64,000 nucleotides of DNA from assembly GCF_019396385.1 (NCBI RefSeq), contig NZ_JAHKRN010000030.1:9735-73734 (forward strand), in the 5' to 3' direction. The position numbers were made by a program, and so were the translations under genes. A model generated the notes under the pieces. That model was not told the DNA's origin. It ran no database searches and saw nothing but the letters and a program-made list of their open reading frames with translations. The DNA is from Nonomuraea harbinensis (GTDB lineage: Bacteria; Actinomycetota; Actinomycetes; Streptosporangiales; Streptosporangiaceae). Shown here in pieces: positions 18,097 through 26,718 of this stretch. Position 1 is the stretch's first letter, and every line of letters begins with the position of its first letter.

Positions 18097-19799
18097 CAGA
18101 GGAACGGTCCCACCTCAGAGCTCCGGGCGGTCCGCCCGTACGGTTCGGGAACGCGCGGCTGCTGATGCCCGTGATCGACGGTCATCGGCAGCCGCTCGGC
18201 CCCTACACCGTCGGCGCGGCGCTCCTGGGGGGACTGGTGCCGGAGGCCCTCGACCGGCGCCCCGAGCTGGTGGCCGAGCATGACATCGAGATCAGGGCCG
18301 TCGCGCCCGCGCTCGCGGATCTCGTACCCGCCAGGCGGGTGACCCTCGACGCGCGGCTGTCCGACGAGGAGCGCATCCTCGTCCCCGCGCCCCGCCGCAC
18401 GCTCCGGCTGGCCAACGGGGTCGCCGAGTTCGTCCGGCAGGTCGTGCAGCCCGGCCTCGCCCTGGCCGTCTGCAACGGGGACCACGCCGACCCCACCGAC
18501 ACCGAGCTGCTCGACGTGCTCATGCGCAGGATCCCGCCGGCCGTCCTGGCGATCACCGTGTACGCGGACGGCCCGGAGCCGCCGCCGGACACGCGGGACG
18601 CCGCCGAGCTGTGGACGCTCGTGGACCGGTGCGTACGGGAGGGTTTCCTGCACGCGGTGGCCGAGCTGGGGCAGCGCGCGCTGACGCTGGCCGGGCCCGG
18701 CGGCGAGCCGTGGTGGCGCCTCGCCCAGCGCACCGCGACCGCGCTCGGCGGCCTCGACCGGCGGGCCGAGGCGCGCGTCGTGTGGGAGGGGGCGCGCCGG
18801 TCCAGCCAGGACCCGGCCGTGCACGCCGCGACCGCGTACGGGCTGGCCATGCTGGACGCCCGCGACCCCGACCGGGCGCGGCGCGACCTGGGCAGGGCGC
18901 GCGGGTGGATCAACCAGGCGATCGCCATCTCGACGCTGCTGCCCGACCCCGGGCAGCGGGCGTTCAAGCTCGGCTTCGACCGCAACGGGCTGGCGCTCGT
19001 CGAGCTGCGCGAGGGCCGCCTGTCCGAGGCGCTGGCGCTGGTCGAGTCGGCCATCGAGCTGGCCGGGGAGCTGGGGGAGCGGCACCCGGTGCACCGGATG
19101 GTGCTGCTGGCCAACCGGGCCCAGCTGCTGGCCGGGCTGGGGCGGACCAAGGAGGCGCTGGAGGACTTCTCCGCCGCCATCGCCGTCGACCCGATGTTCC
19201 CCGACTACTACGTGGACCGCGGCAACCTGCTGTTCAAGCTGGGCCGGCACGCCGAGGCGCTGGCGGACTACGAGTCGGCGCTGGCGGCCGGGCCGCCGCT
19301 GCCCGAGGCGCACTACAACCGGGCGGAGCTCCGCATCGCCCAGGACGACGTGACGGGCGCGCTGGCCGACCTGGCCAGGGTGATCGAGCTCGATCCCGCC
19401 TACGTGGACGCGTACATCAACCGGGCCGGGCTGCTCGCCGCGCTGGAGCGGGACGCGGAGGCGCGGGCGGACGTCGAGGCCGGTCTCGCCTGCGCGCCCG
19501 GGAACCCGCACCTGCTCACGGTGCTCGGCCAGCTGGAGACCGCGGCAGGACGGCTGCGGGAGGCGCGCCGGGCGCTGGACCTGGCGATCGACCGGGCGCC
19601 CTCGCTGGTGGCCGCCTGGGGCAACCGGGGAGTCCTCCGGTACGAAGCCGGCGATCCGGCCGGGGCGGTCGCCGACCTGACCCGGGCGATCGAGCTGGGC
19701 CCCCAGCCCGACCTGTACGCCAACCGCGCGGTCGCCCTGCGCGCACTCGGCCGCACCGAAGAGGCCGAAGCCGACGAAGCCCGCGCGACCCACCACTGA
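18093..19799 (+). CDS. Tetratricopeptide-repeat protein with unassigned N-terminal domain
   Basis: A 568-aa soluble protein. Residues ~1-160 (starting MTEERSHLRAPGGPPVRF) form a domain I do not recognise, containing LLMPVIDGHRQPLGPYTVG. Residues ~170-565 are tandem TPR units with the usual pattern of alternating Gly, Tyr, Asn-Arg-Ala and Pro at 34-residue spacing (ALEDFSAAIAVDPMFPDYYVDRG, ALADLARVIELDPAYVDAYINRA, AVADLTRAIELGP). TPR arrays bind other proteins, so it may recognise the coupled basic peptide. The GTG at 18093 is chosen for the overlap with that peptide and the AAGGGG before it. Confidence 0.85.
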   Translation: MTEERSHLRAPGGPPVRFGNARLLMPVIDGHRQPLGPYTVGAALLGGLVPEALDRRPELVAEHDIEIRAVAPALADLVPARRVTLDARLSDEERILVPAPRRTLRLANGVAEFVRQVVQPGLALAVCNGDHADPTDTELLDVLMRRIPPAVLAITVYADGPEPPPDTRDAAELWTLVDRCVREGFLHAVAELGQRALTLAGPGGEPWWRLAQRTATALGGLDRRAEARVVWEGARRSSQDPAVHAATAYGLAMLDARDPDRARRDLGRARGWINQAIAISTLLPDPGQRAFKLGFDRNGLALVELREGRLSEALALVESAIELAGELGERHPVHRMVLLANRAQLLAGLGRTKEALEDFSAAIAVDPMFPDYYVDRGNLLFKLGRHAEALADYESALAAGPPLPEAHYNRAELRIAQDDVTGALADLARVIELDPAYVDAYINRAGLLAALERDAEARADVEAGLACAPGNPHLLTVLGQLETAAGRLREARRALDLAIDRAPSLVAAWGNRGVLRYEAGDPAGAVADLTRAIELGPQPDLYANRAVALRALGRTEEAEADEARATHH

Positions 19800-19867
19800 C
19801 CCGACCCCGGCTCCACCGCCACGTCCCCTCGCTGAGGGAAAGCGTCCCCCGGTTGCCCGCCGCGTGG

Positions 19868-20800
19868 TCAGGCGTCGGCGGAGGGTGCGGTAGTGAGGAG
19901 GGTTTTGCCGGTTACCTGGCGGGCCTCGATGGCGGTGTGTGCTTCGGCGGCCGACTCCAGCGGGAGCACCAGGCCGATCGTGGGGCGGAGCCGTCCCGCC
20001 GCGGCCTCCTCCAGCGCGGCCCTGGACAGCTCGCGCAGGTCGGTGGCGGGCCAGGGGACCGCCGTCACGCGCGGGCCCGGAGTGGTCATCGGGCCGCCCG
20101 CCATGCCGTAGACGCTCATCCGGCCGCCGTCGCGCAGCAGCGTCTCGGCGGTGGCGCCGATCTCGCCGCCCACCCCGTCGAAGACCACGTCCAGCGCACC
20201 GGCCGCGTCGCGGACCCGGCCGGCCCAGCCCGGCTCGGTGTAGTCCACGGTCAGCTCGGCGGCGAGCCCGCGCTTGGCCGCGCTGCTCGCCGCACCGATC
20301 ACCCGGGCGCCGGCGGCCACCGCGAGCTGGACCAGGAGGCTGCCGACGCCGCCGCCCGCCGCCTCCACCAGCACCCACTCGCCCGGCTTCGGCCCGGCGG
20401 CGCGGGCCAGGCCGATGGCGGTGCGGCCGTCGGCCAGCAACGCCACCGCGTGCTCCGGCGAGACGCCGCCGGGGATCGGGATCAGGTCGCCGGCGCCCGC
20501 CACGGCCAGCTCCGCGTAACCGCCGTAGCCGCCCAGCGTGCTCACCACCCGGGCGCCCACCAGCGACCCCGCCACGCCTTCGCCCACCGCCCGCACGGTG
20601 CCCGCCACGCCGTTGCCGAGGATCGCGGGCAGCTCGGCGGTGCGCGGCCCCCGGCCGGCCCGTACCTGCGTCTCCACGAACGTCACACCGGCGACCGCCA
20701 CCTCGATCAGCGCCTGCCCGGGCCCGGGCACCGGATCGGGCACCTCCTCGGCGACCAGCGCCTCCGGGCCGCCGAACTTCCTCAACATCACCGCACGCAT
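19868..20800 (-). CDS. Zinc-independent medium-chain dehydrogenase/quinone oxidoreductase
   Basis: A 310-aa MDR-family enzyme with an N-terminal GroES-like domain (MRAVMLRKFGGPEALVAEEVPDP) and a Rossmann domain (VLVEAAGGGVGSLLVQLA with the AxxGGVG loop). The zinc-binding Cys/His set of alcohol dehydrogenases is missing, as in NADPH:quinone reductases. It should reduce quinones or alpha-beta unsaturated carbonyls with NADPH. It is divergent from a TetR gene with two strong operators between them, so it is the likely target of that repressor. Confidence 0.93.
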   Translation of the reverse strand: MRAVMLRKFGGPEALVAEEVPDPVPGPGQALIEVAVAGVTFVETQVRAGRGPRTAELPAILGNGVAGTVRAVGEGVAGSLVGARVVSTLGGYGGYAELAVAGAGDLIPIPGGVSPEHAVALLADGRTAIGLARAAGPKPGEWVLVEAAGGGVGSLLVQLAVAAGARVIGAASSAAKRGLAAELTVDYTEPGWAGRVRDAAGALDVVFDGVGGEIGATAETLLRDGGRMSVYGMAGGPMTTPGPRVTAVPWPATDLRELSRAALEEAAAGRLRPTIGLVLPLESAAEAHTAIEARQVTGKTLLTTAPSADA

Positions 20801-20818
20801 GACACACCTCTCCTCAAC

Positions 20819-20867
20819 CGGAGCGCTCCGCTCCGATCGCGACGGTATATCGGAGCGCTGCGCTCCG
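20819..20867. promoter_or_regulatory. Twin 17-bp operators of the TetR/oxidoreductase pair
   Basis: CGGAGCGCTCCGCTCCG at 20819-20835 and CGGAGCGCTGCGCTCCG at 20851-20867 differ by one base; the second is a perfect palindrome. They are 32 bp apart, about three helical turns, so two dimers would lie on the same face of the DNA. They fill the 89-base gap between the two divergent starts. Confidence 0.85.
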
Positions 20868-20889
20868 CAAGGCGGCTATCCTGTACGGC

Positions 20890-21519
20890 ATGAGCAGGCG
20901 CGGCAGGCAGGCCGAGGCGGCGCGCAACGACCTGCGGCTGCTGCGGGCCGCGCACGAGGTGTTCACCACCCAGGGCTTCGACGCCCCCGTGTCGGCCATC
21001 GCCAAGCGCGCCGGGCTGGGCATGGGCAGCCTCTACCGCCGCTACCGCACCAAGGAGGAGCTGCTGCAGCGGCTGTGCCTGATCGCCATGGAGCGGGTGG
21101 TGGAGGCGGCCTCGGCCGGGCTCGCGGAGGACGACCCGTGGGAGGGGTTCGCCGGGTACGTGCGGGCCTGCGTCGGTTTCGGGTCCGGGGCGCTGGCGCC
21201 GGTGGCGGGCACCATCGAGGTCACCGGCGAGATGTCGCGCACCGCGAGGCAGGCCACGGAGCTGGCCGGCCGGCTCGTCGCGCGGGCCCGCGAGGCCGGG
21301 GCGCTGCGGGCTGACGTGACGGAACTGGACGTGTCGCTGCTGATCGAGCAGTTCAGCAGGCCGGCTCCCGGGCCGCCGGACGAGCTGCAGGACCGGTTCA
21401 AGCAGCGGCTCCTGGCCGTCGCGCTCGACGGCCTGCGCGCCCCCGGCGCCACGCCCCTGCCCGGCGACCCGCCGTCACTCGACTGGTACGAAGGCCGCTG
21501 GACCCCCGACACTTCGTGA
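20890..21519 (+). CDS. TetR-family repressor
   Basis: A 209-aa TetR/AcrR-type regulator with helix-turn-helix in residues ~15-60 (AHEVFTTQGFDAPVSAIAKRAGLGMGSLYRRYRTKEELLQRL) and a helical ligand domain with a C-terminal SLDWYEG segment. Paired with the divergent quinone oxidoreductase-like gene it probably senses an electrophile or quinone and de-represses that gene and itself. Confidence 0.94.
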   Translation: MSRRGRQAEAARNDLRLLRAAHEVFTTQGFDAPVSAIAKRAGLGMGSLYRRYRTKEELLQRLCLIAMERVVEAASAGLAEDDPWEGFAGYVRACVGFGSGALAPVAGTIEVTGEMSRTARQATELAGRLVARAREAGALRADVTELDVSLLIEQFSRPAPGPPDELQDRFKQRLLAVALDGLRAPGATPLPGDPPSLDWYEGRWTPDTS

Positions 21520-21568
21520 GGCATCGGAATGCCCTGCCCGGACGGGCCTTGGGGACTACCGTGGGTGC

Positions 21569-22345
21569 GTGGGCTTCAACGAGCTGCTACGCGATCTCCA
21601 GCCGGGCGCGAGCGCGCAGACGGCGGGCATCAGCCGAGGGCACGGCGGCCCGCCCGCCCGGACCCTCGCCGTCCGCTCCGGCCCGCACCGGCTGCGCTGC
21701 GCCTCCCTGCTCAAGCCGCTCTACGCGTGGGTCACCGCGGGTCGCATCCCCGACGCCGAGCGGTGGCGACGCCACGCCGAGCCGGCCGTGGTCATCTCGT
21801 CCAACGCCGACACCCGCAGCCTGTGGCTGGCCGTCGGGCCGCTGGTCATCCTGGACGACATCTACCAGCGCACCGGGGTCTCCTGGCCGATGCACAACGG
21901 CGACCCCTCCAGGTTCGGGTCCATCGAGGTGGCCGCCGACGAGGTGGCGACGGCGTACGCGGCGCTCGCCCAGGCGGCGCTGGCCGGCGACCCGGTGGCC
22001 GGCGACGTGCTGGAGTGGATGCGGCAGGTGGAGGGTCAGCAGGCGTTCGGCGTCCGGGAGGCGCTGGCCGCGCCCGGGTCGGGGGTGAAGTGCGGCTGGT
22101 TCGGCGAGCCCGACGAGACCTGCCTGCGCACCCACGCCGTGGCGGTGCTGCCGTCGGAGGACACCCGCGCGACGGTGGTGGTCGCGCTGACCGCGCAGCC
22201 CTACGCGGACGCGGGCGAACGTGACGCCTACCGCGCCGACGTGCTGGCCGGGTTGTCCGTCGAGGCCGAGCACGAGCGGGTGGCGGGGCCGCTGCTGCGC
22301 TCGCTCCTGACCATGTCGCTGACCGAACTGGGCTACCAGGCGTGA
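21569..22345 (+). CDS. Degenerate serine beta-lactamase/penicillin-recognising-fold protein
   Basis: A 258-aa protein. Near the start RCASLLKPLYAW gives an SxxK motif (S46, K49). SSN at 77-79 could stand for the SxN motif and KCG at 174-176 for KTG, in the right order and spacing for a shortened class A beta-lactamase-like domain. There is no signal peptide, so it would be cytoplasmic, unlike true beta-lactamases, and the region between motifs is short. Function unknown; activity on penicillin should not be assumed. GTG start at 21569. Tail-to-tail overlap of 13 bases with the NUDIX gene. Confidence 0.75.
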   Translation: MGFNELLRDLQPGASAQTAGISRGHGGPPARTLAVRSGPHRLRCASLLKPLYAWVTAGRIPDAERWRRHAEPAVVISSNADTRSLWLAVGPLVILDDIYQRTGVSWPMHNGDPSRFGSIEVAADEVATAYAALAQAALAGDPVAGDVLEWMRQVEGQQAFGVREALAAPGSGVKCGWFGEPDETCLRTHAVAVLPSEDTRATVVVALTAQPYADAGERDAYRADVLAGLSVEAEHERVAGPLLRSLLTMSLTELGYQA

Positions 22346-22797
22346 CCGTCCGGACGGTCGCACCGCCCGGTGAGCTCCCCGATCACCTCGACCAGGTTCG
22401 GCGGTTGCACGCTGTCCGGCAGGTCTTCCGCCCAGACGCAGCCCAGATAGGCCTCGCGCTCCTCCTCCGTGAGCTCGCCGGGGTCCACCGGCGGGCGGGC
22501 CTCGGGGAAGCGGGCGAGGTAGAACCGCTCGCTCTTGACGTAACGTACGCCCAGCCACGGGAAGTCGCGCTCGACGGCGACCCAGCGGTCCTCGACGGCG
22601 GAGCCCGGCAGGCCCGTCTCCTCGGTCAGCTCGCGCCGGGCGGCCTGCAGGGGCGTCTCACCGGGGTCGAGGCCGCCGCCCGGCGGCTCCCACAAGTCGG
22701 CGCCGCTGACCTTGTCGTGCCAGTGGAGCAGCAGCACCCTGCCGTCGCGGTCGAGGCAGACGACCCTGGCGGCCGGGCGGGCGCTGACGGCCGTCAC
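22333..22797 (-). CDS. NUDIX hydrolase
   Basis: A 154-aa hydrolase with a complete NUDIX box, GGLDPGETPLQAARRELTEETGL, holding the RELTEE metal-binding core. Members cut nucleoside diphosphates linked to another group, with substrate undetermined here. The GTG at 22797 overlaps the stop of the ArsR-type gene upstream (GTGA), so it forms the second gene of that operon. Confidence 0.92.
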   Translation of the reverse strand: MTAVSARPAARVVCLDRDGRVLLLHWHDKVSGADLWEPPGGGLDPGETPLQAARRELTEETGLPGSAVEDRWVAVERDFPWLGVRYVKSERFYLARFPEARPPVDPGELTEEEREAYLGCVWAEDLPDSVQPPNLVEVIGELTGRCDRPDGHAW

Positions 22798-23147
22798 GTC
22801 TCGTCCTCGTCGAGGACCAGGGCCAGGAGGCCGGGGAAGCGGGCGTCGAACTCGGGCCGGCGCAGCCGGTTGAGCCGGCGCGCGCCCTGTTCGCGCTGCT
22901 CCAGCAGCCCCACGCCGCGCAGCACCGCGAAGTGGTGGCTGAGCGTGGACTTGGCGACCGGCAGGTGGTGGAAGGCGGCGCAGGCGCGGCTCCAGTCGGG
23001 CACCCCGGCCAGCTCGCGGACGATGCGACGGCGGACGGGGTCGCCGAGCGCGTCGAGGGCGGCCTGGAGCGTCGCCTCGGCGGGGGAGACGTGGACGGGG
23101 CCGCGTGTCGTGTTCGATGGGGATCGAACGTCGGTGTAGTGTTCCAT
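22794..23147 (-). CDS. ArsR-type winged-helix repressor
   Basis: A 117-aa regulator with the ArsR-family winged helix (LQAALDALGDPVRRRIVRELAG, then AKSTLSHHFAVLRGVGLLEQREQGARRLNRL). The usual metal-binding Cys set is not seen; only one Cys is present. It is followed without gap by the NUDIX gene and faces the LLM oxidoreductase gene. Two matching 18-bp palindromes overlap its start, so it should repress itself and probably the divergent gene. Confidence 0.92.
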   Translation of the reverse strand: MEHYTDVRSPSNTTRGPVHVSPAEATLQAALDALGDPVRRRIVRELAGVPDWSRACAAFHHLPVAKSTLSHHFAVLRGVGLLEQREQGARRLNRLRRPEFDARFPGLLALVLDEDET

Positions 23148-23158
23148 CTCGATCGAAC
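23112..23158. promoter_or_regulatory. Twin 18-bp GTTC-GAAC operators
   Basis: GTTCGATGGGGATCGAAC at 23112-23129 and GTTCCATCTCGATCGAAC at 23141-23158 share their ends and length and are 29 bp apart. The first lies in the opening codons of the ArsR gene, the second spans its start. Binding would block both the ArsR operon and the oxidoreductase gene starting at 23182. Confidence 0.75.
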
Positions 23159-23181
23159 ATCTTAGTCGCGAGGAGCGCGCG

Positions 23182-24066
23182 GTGAACATCGGACATGTCG
23201 GGGTCTGGCATCCCCTCTTCGGCAACGCGCCGGGCGAGACCGGCGGCCGGGCGGCCGCCCGGGCCGAGGAGCTCGGGTACGGGTCCGTCTGGGTGGGCGA
23301 GGGCCCAGGCAGCAAGGACCCGCTCGTGTCCGCGGCGATCCTCCTGGCGGCCACCCGCCGGATCGCCGTCGGCACCGGCATCGCCAGCATCTGGTCACGC
23401 GACGCGGCGGCCATGGCGGGCAGCAGGTTCGCGCTGGGCGAAGCCTTCCCCGGCCGCTTCATCGCCGGGCTCGGCGTCAGCCACGCGCCGCTGGTCAACG
23501 CGCGCGGCCACGACTACGCCAAGCCGCTCACCGCGATGCGCCGCTATCTGGACGGCATGGACGAGACGGCGAAGCACCACCGGGAGGTCGACGCGCCCCG
23601 GCTGCTCGCCGCGCTCCGCCCCGGCATGCTGGAGCTGGCCAGAGACCGCGCCGACGGCGCCCACCCCTACTTCGTGCCGCCCGAGCACAGCGAGCGGGCC
23701 AGGGAGATCCTGGGGCCGGGCAAGCTGCTCATGCCCGAGCAGGCGGTGCTCGTCGAGACCGATCCGACGCGGGCCCGCGAGATCGCCCGCGACCACATGT
23801 CCGTCTACCTCTCCCTGCCCAACTACCTCAACAACCTGCGCGATCTTGGCTACACCGACGACGACTTCGCCGGCGGCGGCAGCGACCGGCTGGTGGACGC
23901 GATCGTGGGCTGGGGGAGCCCGGACGCGGTGGCCGAGCGGGTGCGGGCGCACCTCGGCGCGGGCGCCGACCACGTGGCGATCCAGCCGCTGTCGCCCGGC
24001 GGCCCCGACCTCGACGACGCCCTGCGCCAGCTGGAGCTCCTCGCCCCCGCGCTCGGCCTGCGGTGA
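23182..24066 (+). CDS. LLM-class F420-dependent oxidoreductase
   Basis: A 294-aa luciferase-like barrel protein (IGHVGVWHPLF at the start, RRIAVGTGIASIWSRDAAAMA, GRFIAGLGVSHAPLV). This subfamily uses deazaflavin F420 in actinomycetes, although FMN cannot be excluded. Substrate unknown. GTG at 23182 follows GAGGAG at 23170-23175. It faces an ArsR-type gene whose operators overlap the shared promoter. Confidence 0.9.
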   Translation: MNIGHVGVWHPLFGNAPGETGGRAAARAEELGYGSVWVGEGPGSKDPLVSAAILLAATRRIAVGTGIASIWSRDAAAMAGSRFALGEAFPGRFIAGLGVSHAPLVNARGHDYAKPLTAMRRYLDGMDETAKHHREVDAPRLLAALRPGMLELARDRADGAHPYFVPPEHSERAREILGPGKLLMPEQAVLVETDPTRAREIARDHMSVYLSLPNYLNNLRDLGYTDDDFAGGGSDRLVDAIVGWGSPDAVAERVRAHLGAGADHVAIQPLSPGGPDLDDALRQLELLAPALGLR

Positions 24067-24127
24067 GGGACCTGTGACGTCCTGAAGACGGTCCGGGGAG
24101 CGTGGGCGCCGGGCGGCCCGGCATGAC

Positions 24128-24778
24128 TCAGCGTTTCATCGCGCCGTCGGCGATCGCGTCGGCCGCCTCGCCGATGGCGATGCCCACGATCTCCAGACGG
24201 CGCACGAGCTCGCGCTCCTTCATGCGGTCGTTCGTGAGCTCGCCGGAGAAGATGCGCGAGATCTCATACTGGTACATCCGCCGGATCGCGCTGCCGGCCT
24301 TCTTGGCCTCCAGCGCGTCGTGCGGCACGGCCGACGGGCTGGAGACGAGGTCGCGGACGGCGGTCTCCAGCGCGTCGATGCCGACGATCACCTGGTCGAG
24401 CAGCGGGGTGAAGCGGATCTGGTCGGGCACGCGATAGAGGTGCGACTCGCGGACGAAGTCGCGCAGCGAGTCCAGCACGTCGTCGATCGAGCGCGAGAGC
24501 CTGAACAGGTCCTCCCGGTCGATGGGCGTGATCAGGGCCGACTCCAGCTCCTCGACGAGCTGGCGGCGCTCCTCGTCGCCGAGGTGCTCGATGGTGCGCA
24601 TCTGCTCGTGCGCGCCCGTCCTGCCCACCTCGCCGCCGATCATCGCCATGGCCAGCCACGCGCCCTCCTTGGTGGCCTTCAACTGCCCGAGCAGCGCGTC
24701 CGACAGCGCGGTGTCCATGTGCCCCGTCAGCAGGTCACGGATCCTGCGCAGCCGCCTCACCAGCCTGCCGCCCTTCAC
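24128..24778 (-). CDS. DUF47-family (PhoU-like) protein
   Basis: A 216-aa helical protein of the DUF47 type, related to PhoU, with conserved Asp/Glu pairs for metal binding (REDLFRLSRSIDDVLD). Such proteins are almost always encoded with PiT phosphate transporters and modulate them. The GTG at 24778 overlaps the PiT stop by 4 bases, which fixes the start and couples their translation. Confidence 0.92.
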   Translation of the reverse strand: MKGGRLVRRLRRIRDLLTGHMDTALSDALLGQLKATKEGAWLAMAMIGGEVGRTGAHEQMRTIEHLGDEERRQLVEELESALITPIDREDLFRLSRSIDDVLDSLRDFVRESHLYRVPDQIRFTPLLDQVIVGIDALETAVRDLVSSPSAVPHDALEAKKAGSAIRRMYQYEISRIFSGELTNDRMKERELVRRLEIVGIAIGEAADAIADGAMKR

Positions 24779-25719
24779 ATCATCACTCCCTTTCCGGCGT
24801 AGGCCGCCACCGCGCCCAGCACGCCGCTGGCCGGCAGCGTCAGCAGCCAGGCGACCACGATCTTCACGGCCGCGTACCAGCGGACCCGGCCGCTGCCGCG
24901 CACCACCCCCGCGCCGATCAGCCCGCCGGCGATCGCCTGCGTCATGCTGACCGGCATGCCCACGGCGGAGCAGCCGAGCACGGCCGACCCGGCCGACAGC
25001 TCCGCCGCCACGCCGTGCAGCGGGCGGAAGGCGATGATCTCGCGGCTGAGCGTGCGGCCCGCCTTCGGGAGCCCGTACATCGCTCCGAGCCCGAACAGCA
25101 CGGCCGTCAGGGTCGTGTACGGCAGCGGCGCGTCGGAGAAGCTCAGCGCGATCATGAAGATGGCGAGCATCTTCTGTCCGTCGTTGGCAGCGTACGCGAC
25201 GATCTGCACCACGAACCCGGCGCGGTGCAGGCCGCTCAGCCGGTCGGCGCTGGCGAACCGCACCACCAGCGTCGTCACCGCCCATGCCACCAGGCCGCCC
25301 ACGATCGGCGCGGCCAGGCCGAAGGCCAGCACCAGCGCCACGTACGGCCCCGAGACGGGCAGGCCCCAGCCCAGGCCCGCCCCGGTGAGCCCGCCGACGA
25401 GGGCCAGCGTGAGGCTGGTCGGGCGGCCCTTCATGGTCAGGAAGGTGACCACGGCCATCGCGCTCAGCACGGCGATCGAGGTCGCCGCCCGCCCGCCGGG
25501 CCCGTCGAAGGAGGCCAGCCGGTTCACGAACGTCAGCGCCACCTGGTGGGTGGCCAGCGGAACCAGCGCGATCACCACGACCATGGCGAGGATCCCGGTT
25601 GCCGGTCGCATCGCCGGCAGCTTGAGCCCGGTCGCCAGGAGCGCCCCGCCGTCGTTCATGCCGGACACGATCGCGAACAGCCCTGCGACCGCGACGAGCA
25701 CGACGACGTCCGCGGGCAT
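24775..25719 (-). CDS. PiT-family inorganic phosphate transporter
   Basis: A 314-aa membrane protein with about ten hydrophobic segments and two PiT-type repeats: SGMNDGGALLATGLK near the start and AYAANDGQKMLAIFM in the second half. These are shifted from the classic GANDVANA motif but keep the Asn-Asp core, as in Pit/PitA-like carriers. It should carry metal-phosphate or phosphate driven by protons. ATG at 25719 follows AGGAGG by six bases; an in-frame TTG two codons upstream is rejected. Confidence 0.93.
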   Translation of the reverse strand: MPADVVVLVAVAGLFAIVSGMNDGGALLATGLKLPAMRPATGILAMVVVIALVPLATHQVALTFVNRLASFDGPGGRAATSIAVLSAMAVVTFLTMKGRPTSLTLALVGGLTGAGLGWGLPVSGPYVALVLAFGLAAPIVGGLVAWAVTTLVVRFASADRLSGLHRAGFVVQIVAYAANDGQKMLAIFMIALSFSDAPLPYTTLTAVLFGLGAMYGLPKAGRTLSREIIAFRPLHGVAAELSAGSAVLGCSAVGMPVSMTQAIAGGLIGAGVVRGSGRVRWYAAVKIVVAWLLTLPASGVLGAVAAYAGKGVMM

Positions 25720-25852
25720 GGGCAACCTCCTGCAAAAGCTGTGTATAGCGGATATCTACCCAAGATCGGGCGCATAAGGCAGGGGAGACCGCGCTTCCCG
25801 GGGGCGGTAACCTCGATGGATTCAGTCGCGCAGACCTCACCGAGAGCGATCC

Positions 25853-26704
25853 ATGAGCGTTGCCGAGTACGTCCTCACGTTGTCCTGTCCCGACCGGCCC
25901 GGAGTCGTGGCCGCCGTGTCGAGCCTGCTGTCCAGGCACGGCTGCAACATCACCGAGAGCCAGCAGTTCGGTGACCGCGAGAGCGAGCGGTTCTTCATGC
26001 GGGTGCAGTTCACCTCGCCGGTCGGCGAGGACGAGGTGCGGGCCGCCTTCGCCGCCCTGGCTTCCGACCTCCGCATGGAGTTCCAGCTCCGCGACCTGGC
26101 GAGGAAGCCCAAGGTGCTCATCATGGTGAGCCGGTTCGACCACTGCCTCAACGACCTGCTCTACCGCGTCCGCAGCGGCGCGCTCGACCTCGAGGTCGTC
26201 GCGGTCGTCTCCAACCATCCCGACCTGCGCCCGCTCACCCAGTCCCACGGCATCGACTACCACCACCTGCCGGTCACGCCCGAGACCAAGCCGAAGCAGG
26301 AGGCCGAGGTGCTGGCGCTGGTCGAGCGCTACCAGGTCGACCTGGTCGTGCTGGCCCGCTACATGCAGGTGCTGTCCGAGGAGCTGTGCGCGAAGCTGAG
26401 CGGGCGGGCGATCAACATCCACCACTCGTTCCTGCCGTCCTTCAAGGGCGCCAAGCCCTACCACCAGGCCCACGACCGCGGCGTCAAGCTGATCGGCGCG
26501 ACCGCCCACTACGTGACGTCCCACCTCGACGAGGGGCCGATCATCGAGCAGGAGGTCGCCCGGGTCAACCACAGCCACTCACCCGAAGACCTGGCCGCCA
26601 TCGGGCGCGACGTCGAGAGCCTGACCCTGGCCAGGGCGGTCAAATGGCACACCGAGCAGCGGGTCCTGCTCGACGGCCACAAGACCATCGTGTTCCCCCG
26701 CTGA
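25853..26704 (+). CDS. purU: Formyltetrahydrofolate deformylase
   Basis: A 283-aa enzyme that hydrolyses 10-formyl-tetrahydrofolate to formate and tetrahydrofolate, balancing one-carbon and purine supply. The N-terminal ACT domain (residues ~5-85, LTLSCPDRPGVVAAVSSLLSRHGCNI) senses amino acids such as Gly or Met; the C-terminal formyltransferase-type domain has INIHHSFLPSFKGAKPYHQA with the catalytic His and Asn, and HYVTSHLDEGPIIEQEV with the catalytic Asp. Length matches PurU. Separate from the PiT operon, which runs the other way. Confidence 0.96.
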   Translation: MSVAEYVLTLSCPDRPGVVAAVSSLLSRHGCNITESQQFGDRESERFFMRVQFTSPVGEDEVRAAFAALASDLRMEFQLRDLARKPKVLIMVSRFDHCLNDLLYRVRSGALDLEVVAVVSNHPDLRPLTQSHGIDYHHLPVTPETKPKQEAEVLALVERYQVDLVVLARYMQVLSEELCAKLSGRAINIHHSFLPSFKGAKPYHQAHDRGVKLIGATAHYVTSHLDEGPIIEQEVARVNHSHSPEDLAAIGRDVESLTLARAVKWHTEQRVLLDGHKTIVFPR

Positions 26705-26718
26705 CCCCGGTGTTAGCC

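Noticed and set aside
18084-20807. 907-codon open frame on the minus strand
   Set aside because: It runs opposite the TPR gene and across the real oxidoreductase gene in another frame; composition is Gly/Arg/Pro-rich as in shadow frames of GC-rich DNA, with no domain.
24128-26578. 816-codon minus-strand frame joining several regions
   Set aside because: Only the last part (24128-24778) is real, the DUF47 gene; the rest overlaps PiT in a wrong frame and purU on the other strand.
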